Made by a program: the position numbers and the translations under genes
The notes under the pieces: generated by a model
The model's input: only the letters and a program-made list of their open reading frames with translations
The model's database searches: none
Told to the model about the DNA's origin: nothing
NCBI GenBank assembly: GCA_018907035.1
Contig: JACCIC010000094.1
Coordinates: 1,671,001 to 1,735,000, forward strand
Reading direction: 5' to 3'
Source of the DNA: Sycobia sp. Sy_11
Taxonomy: Eukaryota > Arthropoda > Insecta > Hymenoptera > Epichrysomallidae
DNA length: 64,000 nt
Shown here: piece by piece, positions 36,437-51,400 of the stretch
How the letters are laid out: every line of letters begins with the position of its first letter
How positions within the stretch are numbered: the stretch's first letter is position 1

Positions 36437-38967
36437 ATAATAATAATAACAATGATAGTAATTAGAACTCACAATATAGATGTTATATACAGCTTAATCC
36501 GTAACTGAGCAACGGAATATATTAATATTTTTACTTTTTACATTAAGGGCTGAAAATAAAATTTGGCTTACTGATGGACGATCACGAGAGCGCGAAATTT
36601 TCGCCCGAAATATGCAAACATTATTTTTTGATGCACCAATAGGCGTGAATTGCAAATTTTGCGTCCTATTTTGCAGAAATAACCGCGAGGGCCGTAAAAT
36701 GCTCGATTTTATTGTCCCCGTGTTCTCTATTTTTGCTCACTGTTCTATAAACCATATTCATATAATATAGTAAGAAACACAAATGTAGAAGACGAAGTCA
36801 GCACACAGAAAGAGAAGAATGAAAAAAAATAATACGTATAATATGTATAAATTATAAATAAAATGAAATTATAAAATCAAAATTGTTCAAAAGTTCCTTT
36901 TGTGGTGCAAATAGTACTATTTTGCAAGTATAGATCCAAACATAAATGTATTTATAATAATAATAAAATTTATATGTATATATATCTAGAGGCGCATAAT
37001 AAACATTTTCTGTATATATATATTGCACGGATGTGAAAAATAAGAATTTTATGGCCATAAAATGAATCATAAAAATTATTTAATCACATTTACCAAATCT
37101 ACAACAATAATTTAATTCAACTTTCCTTTAATTAAATGTATATAATTAGATACACATATAATGAGATACGCCCTATACTTTTGGCCTTGAATTCGAACGA
37201 GGATGACAACAGTTCAAATTACATGTCCTCAAATGTGTAGTTTCTTAATTATGGCCAATTAAGTTCAAACGACTCTACACGCATTAGCAGATGTTTAAAC
37301 TGTCAATATACTCGAACGACCTTCAATTAATAGAACCGTATAAAAAATTGTGCATTTGCGAAAATGTGTCGGTTTCATTTTAGAATTTTTATGATTATAA
37401 TATTATTCTGTTTTTTAATCCATCCTGATAATAGGGTGTTTTCATTAAAAAAAATTGGCTAGCTTTACGGTATATCGAAATTAGGGAGTTTTCTTAAAAA
37501 ATAAACCTACTGTTATCCTATGGACATCGTCATTTCTTTATGTCAACGACGCGACGATACAATTATATATCACAACTGTACGCAAATGCGGATATTGAAT
37601 TGAAAATTGTTCGGAACTTTAGTTATATTGTATAGCTTCACCCAGTCACATAATCCAGGATTAAAACATTCACATTTTTCTGGAATAAATATATGTTTCT
37701 CCATTGTTCACTCTCGTTATATTCTAATCAATTTAAATACTTGTTTTTGTAGAAAAATTTGTATAACTATATCAAAAATATTTTATAATATGTATCGATA
37801 CTGCAAAGTGTAGATGATTTAAAAAATGTTAAAAAGTGATATATTGCGATTATAAAATCTATTATTAAAAGCTCAATTGCGAGTTTGTAATTTAAGATTA
37901 ATTTTGTGAGTTTTATTATGTATTTTGAGAGTTTTTACACTCGTACTTTTCGAATAAACATATTGTTTTAGATAAAAATATATTTTTATTTCACATAATT
38001 TCTAGCTTTGTTTGTTGCAAAAAAATCAAATAAAAATATCTTGTATTTCAATGGTGGGAGCCCATAACCGTGAATCCAGCCCTGATATAGACGTAGCACG
38101 AAATGGATTCTCAAAGATTTCTAAGAAAATATAGAAACTTTTCTATATAAGAACATTAATTTACAGTCAAAAGTTTCTAAAGGATTTACATTTCCACTTT
38201 TTCCCACTAAATGGAATCCTATTATTATTTCAAAATTTTTTTATTGAAAGCTTTCTGAAATGTTGGCTTTTAAAAAAAACTTTTTTGATGAACGAATCCA
38301 TTGAAAATTCGATAGATGTGTACTTTAAAAAATTCTTTCAAGTTTCTTGTTCAAAAAAATTCTGGTTTAATTTTAGCAAGTTTTCTGTGATTGGATTTTA
38401 AAAATGCTTCTTATATATGGTATTAAGAAGAAAGCGGGCGTACATAGTATCTAAGAATCCTCTTCATATATTTTCTGAAAGGCTTCTGTCCTTTCTTGAA
38501 ATTCTTTTGTACTCCCTAGAAACATTATATGGAACATTATATAAAGATATGTATATTTCGTTCTGATTGACACAGTTGCTATTAATTTCGAGACAAACGC
38601 GAAAAACTTTAATAAATAATTTTTGCGCTATAGAAACCTTCCAGTTTGTAGTAACATATGCCCAGGCAAACGAGCCTTTTCGCATATGTTTCGACACGGA
38701 AATGTGAAGTAGGTCTTCTTATGTTACACAAGAATAGAACATTATTTAAATCGCAATTGTTTAAACACATAGAAAACAATTTATGTTTTATATCGGACAA
38801 AGCTTTTTCTGAAAATATGTAGACAATTTTCAGCAAATGAATAATAAATACTTCAAAAAATAATTATGTTTCGACTGTTTTTTAACAATATTTTATTAAT
38901 ATAATTTAAATATAAATAATATTCTATCATGTTTAACAAAAGAAATACGAAAAGCCTTTTTTCACCT

Positions 38968-39018
<51 letters not shown>

Positions 39019-39238
39019 CAAAAATTTCATTATTTCTGTAATCCACATACCAAAACACGTAAGTAATTAAATTTTTAATAAACATAACACATATCCAAAT
39101 GTTGTCTAACCAAAGAATGTAAATGTGCAGCTTTATTTATTATATATTATATATGTTTATATTAAATCTATTTTTAGGAAAAGTATCACTTTTAGAAGAA
39201 AAATATGTAAAAATAAAAGTCATATTGCCATGTGATCT

Positions 39239-39282
<44 letters not shown>

Positions 39283-40166
39283 TATTAGATAGGAAAAATA
39301 CCCACAAATTTAGAATTATATATATATTCTTTCAATCTATACAAATAGAATATTTACATAAACTTATCGCGAGATTTACATTTTTTGATTTGTACCAAAT
39401 ACATTTAATATACATATAATATCATTATAATATCTAATAAATACAACAAGATATGAATGAACGATATGTATATGAATGCATATACATAAACTTATTTACA
39501 TGATGGCTTGTTTGATTTTATATATTATATACTTATTATCTTTAGTTTACGTAGAAATAGATGAAGCTTACTTTGATATATTAATGTTCAACAATATATA
39601 TTTATTATATTATAATTAAAATAAGGGTATAATATAACGATATAATAAAAAATAGAACTTAACTTAAACCTTTTTAATTTATTTCAATTGAAGATGTATA
39701 TATAGTGTAGTTTTAATTAAAATGTATAATGAAAAATCAAGGAATTGATAAAAATCAGATAATTAGTCTTTTTTGAAAAATAAGTAGAAAAAAAATGTAT
39801 TGCAAAGTACTCGTTTTTTAATAAAGTATTTTAGCTAATATGTGTATGTGTGTGCAATATATAATCGCAATATATAATCGCAATTTATATATTGTATAAT
39901 AATAGTATGAATGAGATTTTCGAAACGAAGTAAAAAATAAGGAATCTTAAAATATATAGATCTTTTAAAAAGAATTAATGAAAGTAAGGAAAACAATTAA
40001 TATAACTAATTTTTATAATTAAAAATATATGTATAAATATAAATTATTTTAGATTCTGCATTTAAGTATATTTGCCGAGATACTTTATGTAAACCGAACC
40101 TTATCCTGTAGATTAATTATTTATAACAGAACATAATTTTAATATAAACTATATGTAAACAATTTG

Positions 40167-40167
<1 letters not shown>
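36437..40167. other. Intergenic AT-rich DNA with simple repeats
   Basis: No coding gene recognised. An (AT)n tract occupies 38972-39014 and a TA run passing directly into a GA run occupies 39238-39284. A mild GC increase at 36540-36720 and 37140-37330 has no assignable function. Confidence 0.5.

Positions 40168-40217
<50 letters not shown>
40168..40217. repeat. (AT)n microsatellite upstream of POSH
   Basis: About 25 AT units in intergenic sequence. Confidence 0.9.
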
Positions 40218-40219
<2 letters not shown>

Positions 40220-40299
40220 CAATAACTTATTTACTGATTCTATTAATATAGTATTAACTGTCAAAAGTTGAAAAAGTTCAACTTTATTCTTTGTGAATT

Positions 40300-41300
40300 A
40301 TACTGTGATGAAGTTTCTTGGATATTGCTTGGTGGTGTATCATTGACCATAGTGTCATGTATATGGGAAGAGGTCGAGAATCGAAAGCAGTGGAGCAGCA
40401 AATAGGAGCAGCCCTGATACGACTATGCGAGCCGAGCCGAGCCGAGCCGAGCCCTGCTGAGGTATTCCTGACTGCTGAGGCAACGAGACTTTACACCGTC
40501 TTGTTATGTCTTCTCGGGTTCTTCTTTGGCTCTTATTATATACGTATATGATGTGAAATTTTCTCATATTTCATAAGTGTTTGCATAGATTTCTTCATAC
40601 ATATTCAATGCAATTTTGAGTATACGAGTGCAATAATAGTGCACACACACTTATCGAATGTATATAAATATTATACACATTGCACACGTGCACGCGCACA
40701 ACTTACGAAGTTGGATAAGTTGAATAGTTGGATTATTAATTTTAGCGGAAGCGTGTGCAACTATCACTGCACTGCACGCCGCGCAAGCGCAACTATAAAC
40801 TGGCACATTTGTGTAGCTATATATGTGTGTAGTCTGAAGTGTACGAAAAATGCAAGACAGAGCAGAGTACCGACGAGGATCAAAAGTGCAAGAAGATTCA
40901 CTAAAGGGCAGAAATACGAAATATAATATAGAAAAAAAGTAATTTATACGTTGATATACAAATGCACGTAATAGATCTATATGCCTATACTTATGTAGAT
41001 GGATTTTATGAATGCAAGCGCGAGTGCTAAAAGAGCAAGAGTCAGCCGGAAATGAAGAAATGGCGGAGTAGCAGTCTAGCAGTAGCAGTGAGTGCATCCG
41101 ACCATCAACCGACTCCTGCTTGTTTGCAACTGATTGCAACTTGGGACAGTGCGAAAGTGAGATTGAAAGTGAACGCTGAGTGCGAGCAACGTAAAGCCTA
41201 CGGAAAAGAGAAACATCTTACGGCGATGATAATGTCTATCTTAAAAGCGTCGTCGTGGTTGACCCGGTCTACAACGAGCTGCAACGCGTATTCGTAATGA
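40300..41300 (+). promoter_or_regulatory. Promoter-like region and probable 5' UTR exon of POSH
   Basis: A locally GC-rich, CpG-containing zone 1-2 kb upstream of the POSH start codon, with five tandem GAGCC units near 40429-40453. A GTGAGT donor at 41088-41093 could join to the AG acceptor at 42387-42388 just before the start codon. The open frames here are unrecognised and probably non-coding. Confidence 0.4.
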
Positions 41301-42404
41301 TATGCGTTTCCACGGACACCCGGGTTATTCTACACTTTTACCTTCAGTCTCTCTTTTTATCTCTGGCTGACTCTCTTAGTTGTGAAATTGATATTTATAT
41401 ATAGTAACGAAAACTCAAATTAGAAAAACAATTACCGATGACTCAAGTTTCTTTATAGTGCGGTCAGTTTTACACAAAAATGAACCTGATGAATACATGC
41501 GATACCCATATAGCTGATTATCTTGCGAAAGTGATTTAATTTAAGTTTGTGTCAAAGCAATCATTATGTTTGTTTTCTATAGATTGAAAGTGTATACCTA
41601 GTGATTTAATTAATTGTAATTTATAACTTTCTTTCTTAAACAACCATGAGTTGTTCATCCAAGGAGTGGATTTCTTATCACTAAAGTTTGCGGTTATACA
41701 AGGTACTAATTAGAAGTCATCATCAAATTATTTTTTCCATAGTCGTTTCAAATCTCTAAGATTTGTGATAATATATGTATCTAAGAATATATATTTGTTA
41801 ATATTTATTATACTGATTTTATATAGACAATAATTTTTGTTAAACGTATACTTGATCAATTTAATGCAAAGCTATTTAAAATTTATTTCTATTTAGTTAG
41901 TAATAAAAATTTATTTTTATTGTGTACAATTATTTGTTATATATGTTTATATTAATTTAATTTTAGTTTCAACGAATGTAAGACTTTTATATGGAAACTA
42001 AATAAATTAATTATTTTTGAAATTTGAGAATGTAAATATTAGTGTTATATTTTGCCAATCTACTTATTATATTCAAGAAATTATTCATCTTGTTCAACGC
42101 GAATGAGTAAATATTAAAGTTATTATTTCAATGCATTAACCTACATTTAAAACACTTATGTAGTAGTATTACAAAGTATTATAGTATCAACAGATAATTA
42201 TTTCTGTTTTGAAACCTAAAAGAAATTGCAACATATTATTGGTGGAACTATACATTTTTTAATATAAGCCATATACATACTTAAATAATGATTTTTAAAT
42301 GTCGAATAGAAATTTATATATAATTTATAGTAACTTATATCTTTTTGTTCAATTCAAATTTGATTGATTAACAAACTTTATAACATAGGGTTCACGTAAA
42401 AGCC
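41301..42404 (+). other. Probable 5' UTR intron of POSH
   Basis: AT-rich, no coding frame, ending in an AG acceptor 16 nt before the POSH ATG. Confidence 0.45.
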
Positions 42405-45400
42405 ATGGATGAGTGTATGCTTAATGATCTACTGGAATGTTCAGTATGTTTGGAAAGGTTAGATACTTCTAGCAAAGTTCTTCCTTGCCAACATACTTTT
42501 TGTAAAAAGTGCCTTGAAGAAATAGTAAGCACGCACAGGGAATTACGTTGCCCAGAATGCCGAATCCTTGTCAATTTAAAAGTAGAAGACCTACCACCCA
42601 ACGTGCTTCTAATGAGAATTTTAGAGGGTATGAGAAATGCTCCCAAGGGTAATAAAACACCTCAGAGGAGTAACAATGCACCTCAAAGATTAGTGGGTGG
42701 CCATCAAGTCACTCCAACCAGTCCTATTGTTACTCCTAATCCACAAGTGTCAATAGTCACTCTAGAGTCTGGTCAACAAGATGATATAGCTGCTAAGCAA
42801 GTTCATCTCTACATTCGGCCCTATGGTCGTGCCATTTATGATTATATCTCCAAGGTGCCAGGGTAAGTTTTTATTATTGCACAAAATGTTAAATCCATTG
42901 ACATAAATTATTATTTAATAGTATATTTTATTACAAACTTTAAAATCTTTTATAATAGAAAAGTTAGGATTAATATTAGTTATTTTTCATAGAAATACTC
43001 GTTTATATTAGTAGCATAATTAACATATGTATCATCTTTTACAGAGATTTGAGCTTTAGAAAAGGAGACATTATTATTTTAAGGAAAAAGATTGACAACA
43101 ATTGGTATTTCGGAGAATGTGGAATCAACCATGGTGTCTTTCCATTATCATACGTTCAGGTATTTTTATTTTTAAATTATTAAAAAATTTAAATTTGACT
43201 TATATGTTTAATTTTTATAATTTCTCGTGAAATTGCAGATAATGACCCCTTTACATCCACATGTTCCTCAATGTAAAGCTCTTTATGACTTTCGAATGTC
43301 CAATGATGAAGAAGATGGTTGTCTTACATTTAATAAGGTATTTCAAAATTTTATTAATAGCAATATAGAATAATTATAAATACATCTAATAAATTTATTA
43401 ATATTAAAAATTTTGAACTTTATAAAATTTATAATAATAGAAATAACATATTGTTAACATATGGTTAACATATGCTACCTTGATAGTTGAATTTCATTGA
43501 AAGTTAAAATTGAATGAATATTCTTAAAAGAATTTGATTTTATGTATATGTATAAATATAATAAAAATAATAAATTTCATAGGGAGAAGTTATTAGTGTT
43601 ATTAGAAGAGTCGACGAAAATTGGGCAGAAGGAAAACTTCTTGATCGAATAGGTATATTTCCTTTAGCTTTTGTAGAGTTGAATAGCGTTGCCAGAGCTT
43701 TGATGAAGCTATCCACCAAGTAAGTAATAATAATTTTTTTATCAATATAATAATAAAGTTTATTTATTATTATTATGTTTAATTAGTGCTCAACCAGGAC
43801 CATCACGAGTAGCACCACCAACTCCAACAAATGAAGAAACTATTCCATTAATACCTACAGATCATACACGAACAGTACAAACATCCAGTCAACTAAATCA
43901 GCAAGTTTCTGTGGTAAGCAAGTTATTTTTTTTTAAATTAAATGTTTTTATAAACTACTTAACATTTACAATATTAATTACATATACATATTTTATAATT
44001 AAAAAATATTTTTGTAGCATTAAATTCATATTAAATAAATGATAATGTTAATTAACAGTTGCATTTAAACCTTTATGAGTACATTATGAAACTGTTTTCT
44101 TAGGCTACCGTATTACCAGTTTCCGATTCAATCACAAACGTATCATCAGGTGGAAGTTCGACAACCACGTCTTCGCCAGCAATAACCAGTCCTAGTTCAA
44201 GTAGCTCGAGTACAACGCCGAGTAGTCCGAGTAGTCCAGCCATATCACCACCAACGGTGGCCAATCGACATAGTACAAAGAGACATAGCTTCACGGCAGT
44301 AAACAGTGCCCATCAATCGCAACCTCAGCAACGTCATAGCGCTGAAATTCTGAGTCTAGCCGTTGATGATGCACTCGCAAGCAGTGAAGCGGCGTCCAAC
44401 GATCCTGCTTTTACTACCAGTCAGGTATAAGGTTTATTATCATTTATAATATCATTGATTAATATAAAATAGGCACAAACTCTATTTATTAAGAAACTTT
44501 ATTTGAAAAGATTAAATCATTAAAACCTAATTCACTTGTCTTATTTTCTTAGACTACTAGTAGTGCAGGCGAGCAAAATCCACGACATCAAAGAAGTGGA
44601 AGTAATGATCTGGTACTTTCCCAGTCATCAATGTCTGCTAGTGCACCGTCCAGTTCTACAATTACAGTAGCAGGTTCATCAGCTGCAGCAATAAGCAGTG
44701 GAGCTAATTTGCCGGCCGCTTACATCGCATTATATCCTTATAAACCTCAAAAAGCCGATGAGCTGGAACTGAGGAAAGGTGGAATTTATATGGTAACAGA
44801 GAGATGCCAGGATGGTTGGTTTAAGGGTACTTCTAATCGCACCCAGAAGTGCGGTGTTTTTCCTGGGAATTATGTTGCGCCAGCAAAGTATGTACTTTTG
44901 AATTCTGTATAAATAACAAAAATGCTAGATACTTGTATATTTATAGAATATTTGTTGAATGTTTGTCTTCAAATAATATTATATTTAAATGAATGTTTTT
45001 GTGTAGATGCCAACGGACTGTGTGTCGATCTCCAAGTAGTATTCCAATACAAACTAGTAGTAGCAATACTTCATCATCCTCTCAAGTATCTAATGCTGAC
45101 AGTCGTGTGACAATTACGTATACGAAAGTTAAAGGTGCTGCACCACAGCCGTATAGTCTGTGTAAATTACCGCCACCTGAACTGCCACCTCGCGCTCTCA
45201 GTCCTGGATCGACTAGTTCCTCAGCTTGGCATAGTCCACGACAACCTAGTCAAACTCAAAACTCACCTATGATGCTAGATCAAGGAGTCCCAGTTCTTTC
45301 AATCGGCAGAAGTCACATTATTGGCGTACCTCCAAATTTTGGTAAAAAATTCTTGAAAATTATTCACAATCTTAGAATTTTTTGTAAAACTTTTTTATAG

Positions 45401-48400
45401 TATGAATAGGAATAGTTCATGCTAAAAGTAAATCTCTTTAAAAATAAATTATTTGAAAAATTAATGTTACTACAGATTAACTAATTATTTACATATTTCT
45501 CAAATTTCTGATATTACGTTTATTCTATTAACTTTCCACACCCATTACATAAAATAAAATGATCACTGTATAGCTTTACGGATTATAATGAAAATACCGA
45601 ATTATTATTGTTTTCCACATTATTTATAAAAATTATAAAGTTCAACAGATGCCAAAAGAAAACAATCGTACATACACAATTTATTATCTATGAAAAAAAA
45701 CCTACTTTGTAGATTAGTTGCTTAAAGTTCTATTTTCCTCAAGTATAATAATATCCTAAATCTATTTGGAATAGGTTTAAATGCTAATATTTATATTTCA
45801 AACATATATTTATACTATTTTTTTTATCTCTAACATTTACAGCTTCACCGGGTAAACTTCCACATGTAACTACTGCGATTGCAACGAAAACTACTACTTC
45901 TGTTAGTGATTCAAGTAAAAGTCCAATAAATACTGCACACACGGCAACAACTTCTACTGCAAGTTCTTCTACTGCAACTCCGAAGTCTACAGAAAAAGTA
46001 AGAATTTGATACAAATAATGTTGTATTTTATTTATTTTATTAAAACTACTTTAATAGGTTCTTTTATTTTTTCGAGACTGTAATTTTAATGATTAAAATA
46101 CTCTTTATTTCTATTGTCATTGAAATAGTTACCATTTAGAATGGTAATGGAATACATTCTGGTGGTTGAGATTCTACAATCTAATATTACTCATTTGATT
46201 TGTGAAGCCATCGATTAAAATTATTTTTCCATCTTTAAAATTTAAAAATAATGAATATTTGTAATTTATTTTTCTCAAATATTTATTGGAGACCTGTGCG
46301 GAGCTTATAAGTTTGAGGAACTGTTCGAAAACTGAGGAAATAAGATTACTGGAGTAGTCGAAAAGGTCTAATTATAAGGATTTGAAGTTTAAGAAAAGTA
46401 AACCTAAGGACACGCCTTCTTTGCCAGTTGGTCGTCCATCTGGATACCTTCAATACCTTTGTGATTAGGAATTCAGGCAACGGTAATTAATAGTGCAGTT
46501 GAAGAAAGAAAGTTGCTGGTGGAGATAGTTCTTAATTTTAAGAATATAGGAGTTGGAGGAACTGGAATAGGAGGAGGTATGAGCAATTGCGTGGAAACAA
46601 GTTTTGGAATCTAAGAAAATGATGGTGGTAGAAATGTGGAGGTTGATAATGATTTCCAAACAAACGTATAGGGCGAGGCCTTTAGCAGTGAAGACTTGGG
46701 TGTCGGAGGAAATGCGAAATCATTATCGAATGTTGAGCGATTCAGAGCTATAGAACAAAATGCCGACATATTATTCGACTCAGAATTTGGATACATTAGT
46801 GAAGAAGTTGGAGAGAACGAACTGTTTTTTAAAGAGAGATTAAAGAAGTGTAGGGGGTTAGCTGAGTTAACTAGAAATTTACCGTGATGAAAGTTGATGT
46901 CGGGAACGAAGTCTTATGAATCGGCAGTAAAACATGGAGGAATATCCGACAAGAAAAACTTTTTGAGCCGTTTGTGCTTGACAAAGTTTCGAATAACCGA
47001 AAAGTTGAAAATAAGATGGCTGTTGTCGTTGGCGTGGTTGAAGGGAGTTTGAAATGTAAGAAGAGAGCTGTTGATGATCAATTTGGAGGCCAATTTCCAT
47101 AGATGAAGTGGATTTGGCAAGATTCTGCGCAAACAATTCTGTTTGGGGATACTAGTTCTGAGCTCGAATGCTGCTTTGAGGGCTAGACACTAATGAACTT
47201 AAAGGAAATTAAGAGTTTTACAGTGTTTCGGCATGAAATTAATATTACCGTAGTCGATAGAGCCCAAAACGAATGTTTGATAGATTTGAATGAGGGATGG
47301 AAAGTAACCAGTTCGCCAGATTGTGCAAAGCCTGCGAATTAGATTGACATGCATGGTTAATTTATGGGTGAGGAAGCAAAGATAATTCTAGTAGAGTTTA
47401 GAATCTAGTGTAATACCAAGGAATTCAGTGGTTGAGAAGAAGGGATAATAATACCCTCGATAGAAATAAAGGTTATAGATCTGTTCGTATGTTTTTTATC
47501 GAGAAGATGACGAGTGAAATCTATTAGAAAACACGAAGAAATTTATCTTCAATCGTTCGAAGACAGAAGGCGGTGTTAGATGAGTTGACCAAAAGGGAAA
47601 TATAAGCAAAGCATTGGTAGTTGCAATGGAGAGAGCTATTGTCTTGGTTTTTGAAGATCTAAAGTTTGTAGAATAAAGGACAGAGTCCGCAGTCTTGTAG
47701 AAAGTCACGGTGTGCGGGAAAAGCTCCTTGAAGTGTATCATTGATATGAAAAAGGTGCTTCTTTCAGAAGCCACATTAAAAATGAATTTGCAAACTTTCT
47801 AGGGAATTCCAAGATCATTAAGAATGGAAGAAAGGATACCAGGATCGAAAGTGCTGAAGATGCCGATAATGTCTAAAAATCGAGCCACGGTAAAAGGATT
47901 GTGACTGAAGGAGGTATAGATGTTGGATGCAAGGATAGAAATATTGTTAAAGCGACTCTTGCTCTTACGGAAACTAAATTCATCAGAGGGCAAAACCGAG
48001 AAGTATTAGGGTCACTAGTAAAGACGATGTAATATTGCGTCAAGAATGGGGGAAGCTAAAAGGAAAATAGTTTTCGTTGAAAATGAAAAGGAGTTTAGGA
48101 AAAATATTGCTGGATAGGTGTGAAATAATACAACTATCTATATTGTCTAGCTCTGGAACCGAGTTAAGTTTGCAGGAGTAGACGTAGATCGAGATGAGGA
48201 GGTAGAGAATTTGAAGGGCTTGGTAAAGATCGGGAAGGTTTGAGAGGATGGACTGAAAAAGATGGAAAATCTATTAAGAAAGTAGGAAAGGTCACGTATG
48301 CGGGGCGGATGAGTCTTAATAGAGTTAATGATCACTTTGTTATTGAAAGTATTAGATAGATTAATGTTTTTGTGTTTAACAGAGACACGGTGGACCAGAA

Positions 48401-51400
48401 AAGGAAAGGTTTGGCAAATGGAAAAAGGGAGGAACAAAAATCAATGAAAGATTCCCTATTATCCTCTCTGAATGTTTTCTTTGTTGCATTCTCTACATCA
48501 GAGAGATAGCGATGCAGACAGGGGTTCGTACGTAACTTATCCAGTTCTGCCTTGCGGGCTCGATTGGTAGTAAAACAAGCGTCGGTCCGCGAGGAAAGAG
48601 GGGATGCGAGCGTTTGAAGCACGAAGAGAACACGAATGAAGAGAAGGAAGATGAGGTTAAGAGGTTATATTTTTCAGAAATCAAAGCTTTCAAAGATAGG
48701 ACATTAAATGTCAAGGAGAAAGTATTGAGCTTGAATTGCTATCAATTCTCACTCGAGATGTTAGAATAGTTAAGACGATGTTTTAAAGATTGGAAGGCAC
48801 AAGAGGGCATGTCAAGGTGATGGAGGTGGAATAATAATTACTTAGTAGATTCTTTTGGAGAGTGGTCCAGGATCTAAAGAGACGAAGATGAATTTGATAC
48901 ATGAGGAGTGTTGGGATTGCGTTTCTGTATATAAGTACGGAAGCTGGAGTTTCAAACTTTCGTGATTAATGTAGATAGAAGGATGTTGCCAATGGAATAG
49001 CACTCATTGCTGCCCCAGACAGCATTGTAGTAACTGAAGTCGCCAGCAATGAGGATGAAATCAATATAGAGACAAACAAATGTCGGACTGTGAAAATTTA
49101 ATAGCGATAGATCAAATTTCCAGCAAATGAGATAGTTGAATGAACCGTTTTATAAAAAAAGAGATAACAGGTGATCAGAACTTGAAAAAAAAAATTATAA
49201 ATAGATAAGTCCGTTGTTTTACAAAGTGTGAGTAATGATCCAAAAAAAGAACTTTGGGTGCCGTATGAATTGAAGCCGAGAGACGTAGAATAGTGTTTTT
49301 TTCCTTGTAAAATACTGCTTTACAAACAGAAATAAGCAGGTTTTTGCACCGCATTAGGACTGGCGATGAAAAATGAATACATTACTATAATCAGCATTGT
49401 CCGCAAAATCAAATATTCGTGGTTCGAAACTTCTCTGTATTTGGTAGGATGAGGATGGTCTAATTTATTATGAGCAGCTCAAACCAAATGAGACTGTTAT
49501 GTTTTCAATTGATGCATGTGAATCGAGTTCTAAATGAAAAATGGTCTCTATACGAGCAGAGACGAAAAAGTGATTTTGTTACGCGACAACGCTCAGCCTC
49601 ATATTGCAATACCAGTGAAATCATACCTGGAAATGCTTGATGGGAAAATTCTACCCCATCCACTCTATTCACCTGACATAGTCATGTCCTATTTTAACCT
49701 TTTCCGTTCAATTGCACATGGTCTAACTGACCGGCACTTTTATTCTTACAAAGAATATAAAAAATGGATCGATTCCTATATAACCTTAAAGACAGACCGT
49801 TCATTCGACACGTAATTCATATATTTTCAGAAAGATGTGAGAAAGTGGTCTCCAGTGATGGGTAATGCATTAGATGAAATATTTATATTCCTTATACTTT
49901 AAATAAATTTTTCCTAATAATTTGTATTAGTTAGAATTCTATACGTGTATATAAAATTTCATGATTTACTGACGACAGAAAACACGTAAATAAATTCCAA
50001 TAGGTATAAGTAGTATTATTTTCTCTATGCTTTTATGAATAGAATATATTAGTTTCTCAGATTCTTGACAAATTAGTTTATTTTATAGTAGTACTTGAGG
50101 ACGGTTTTAGGAAATTGCACTTTTAGACCACCATGAGTGCAGCCTCTGATTTTGATATCCCCTTCAATCGAACGTACGATGAGAATATATATTGAATATA
50201 TATATATATATAACGTAATGCACATTTTTTCAATGGAAACAAAACCTGCATAACTTGACAAGTAAAGAGCTAGTGTCACTGCACATGGTACCTTCCTACA
50301 ACCTATTTCAAAACTATGATCTTCGAATACACGCATAAATTCAAGCCCGCGAATTATATAGTTTTTCAGTAAATTGAATTCAGATGAAAATTGTGTTTTG
50401 ATGCAATCAAAAATACGAACATTTTCAGAAAGATTATCGTAATGATATTACGCGTATAAAAGCATTAGTTCAATAAGTTTAGAAAATTTGATATAGAAAG
50501 CGCAGTTTTTGCTTAGGCAAGACAAAGGTTCACTTGGTCCTTTTTTTGTGGTATTTAACATCGCTTTATTTATGCTTTCCAATACCAATGTTAATCGACG
50601 ACGGAGGTCTGCGATGTGTTTGTCAACAAAGCACATTATTAATAAATATTACAGCGGTGTTTGCGTTAACTGCCCGAGGCCGGGATTTGAACTCGGATCA
50701 CCAACTTACTAATCCTTCGCTCTAGCGATTGAACCATCGTAAGCCTCACATAGTAATTTGTTAAGAGTACTTTATACCTTATGAGGAATTCCGAATCGAC
50801 CGCATTGACTCTTAGAGCGATGTTTGCGGTAGTTTGAAAAACTAAACAGATTGGTTTGCACTGGCGACTTTTCAGGGAACTTATTTTGATTGTTAAGAAG
50901 TAGAGCCCGTATAATGTATATATATTTTGTTTTCTATTTTACTTGAATGAATATTGTATCTATTCCTTTTAAACGTCTTTTTATATATAATTTTTTACCT
51001 TTATCATTATAGGTTAAAGAAAAACGAGAAAAAGGAGTTTCGTTGATGCGTAGATTAACTAATATAAAAAAATCCAAATCACCTCCGCCATCAACTTATT
51101 CAATGGATAATCCAGTTTTTGATGATGGAAATGCCAGCCAATCATCCATTAATCCAATTCATGTTAGGTAAGTATTTTTAATTTGATTACTTTTTACACG
51201 GCCAACTATCGCATCAGATTATACAGCTTAAGTCACATTGAACCTCTGTTTTTAATTTTTTATTTCCAATTGTCAAAAGATTATTCATTTTTAATATTAC
51301 ATGGAAATGTGACTAACCAGCATGTTTGTAAAAATTGCATGTACACTTATTGCATTATTTACGCCATTTGTTATTAGCACTTTCACTGTTATTGTTTTAG

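Noticed and set aside
36299..36508. Thr/Ala-rich small protein
   Set aside because: Produced by a CAG/CAA trinucleotide run in intergenic DNA.
38972..40217. Possible CRISPR-like or centromeric repeat array
   Set aside because: Only dinucleotide microsatellites; no spaced repeat units, and this is a eukaryotic genome.
42392..42646. Minus-strand frame over POSH exon 1
   Set aside because: Antisense to the RING-coding exon; no independent support.
50663..50752. Functional tRNA gene
   Set aside because: A and B boxes are present but the acceptor ends do not pair and the T stem is imperfect; a SINE head or relic fits better.
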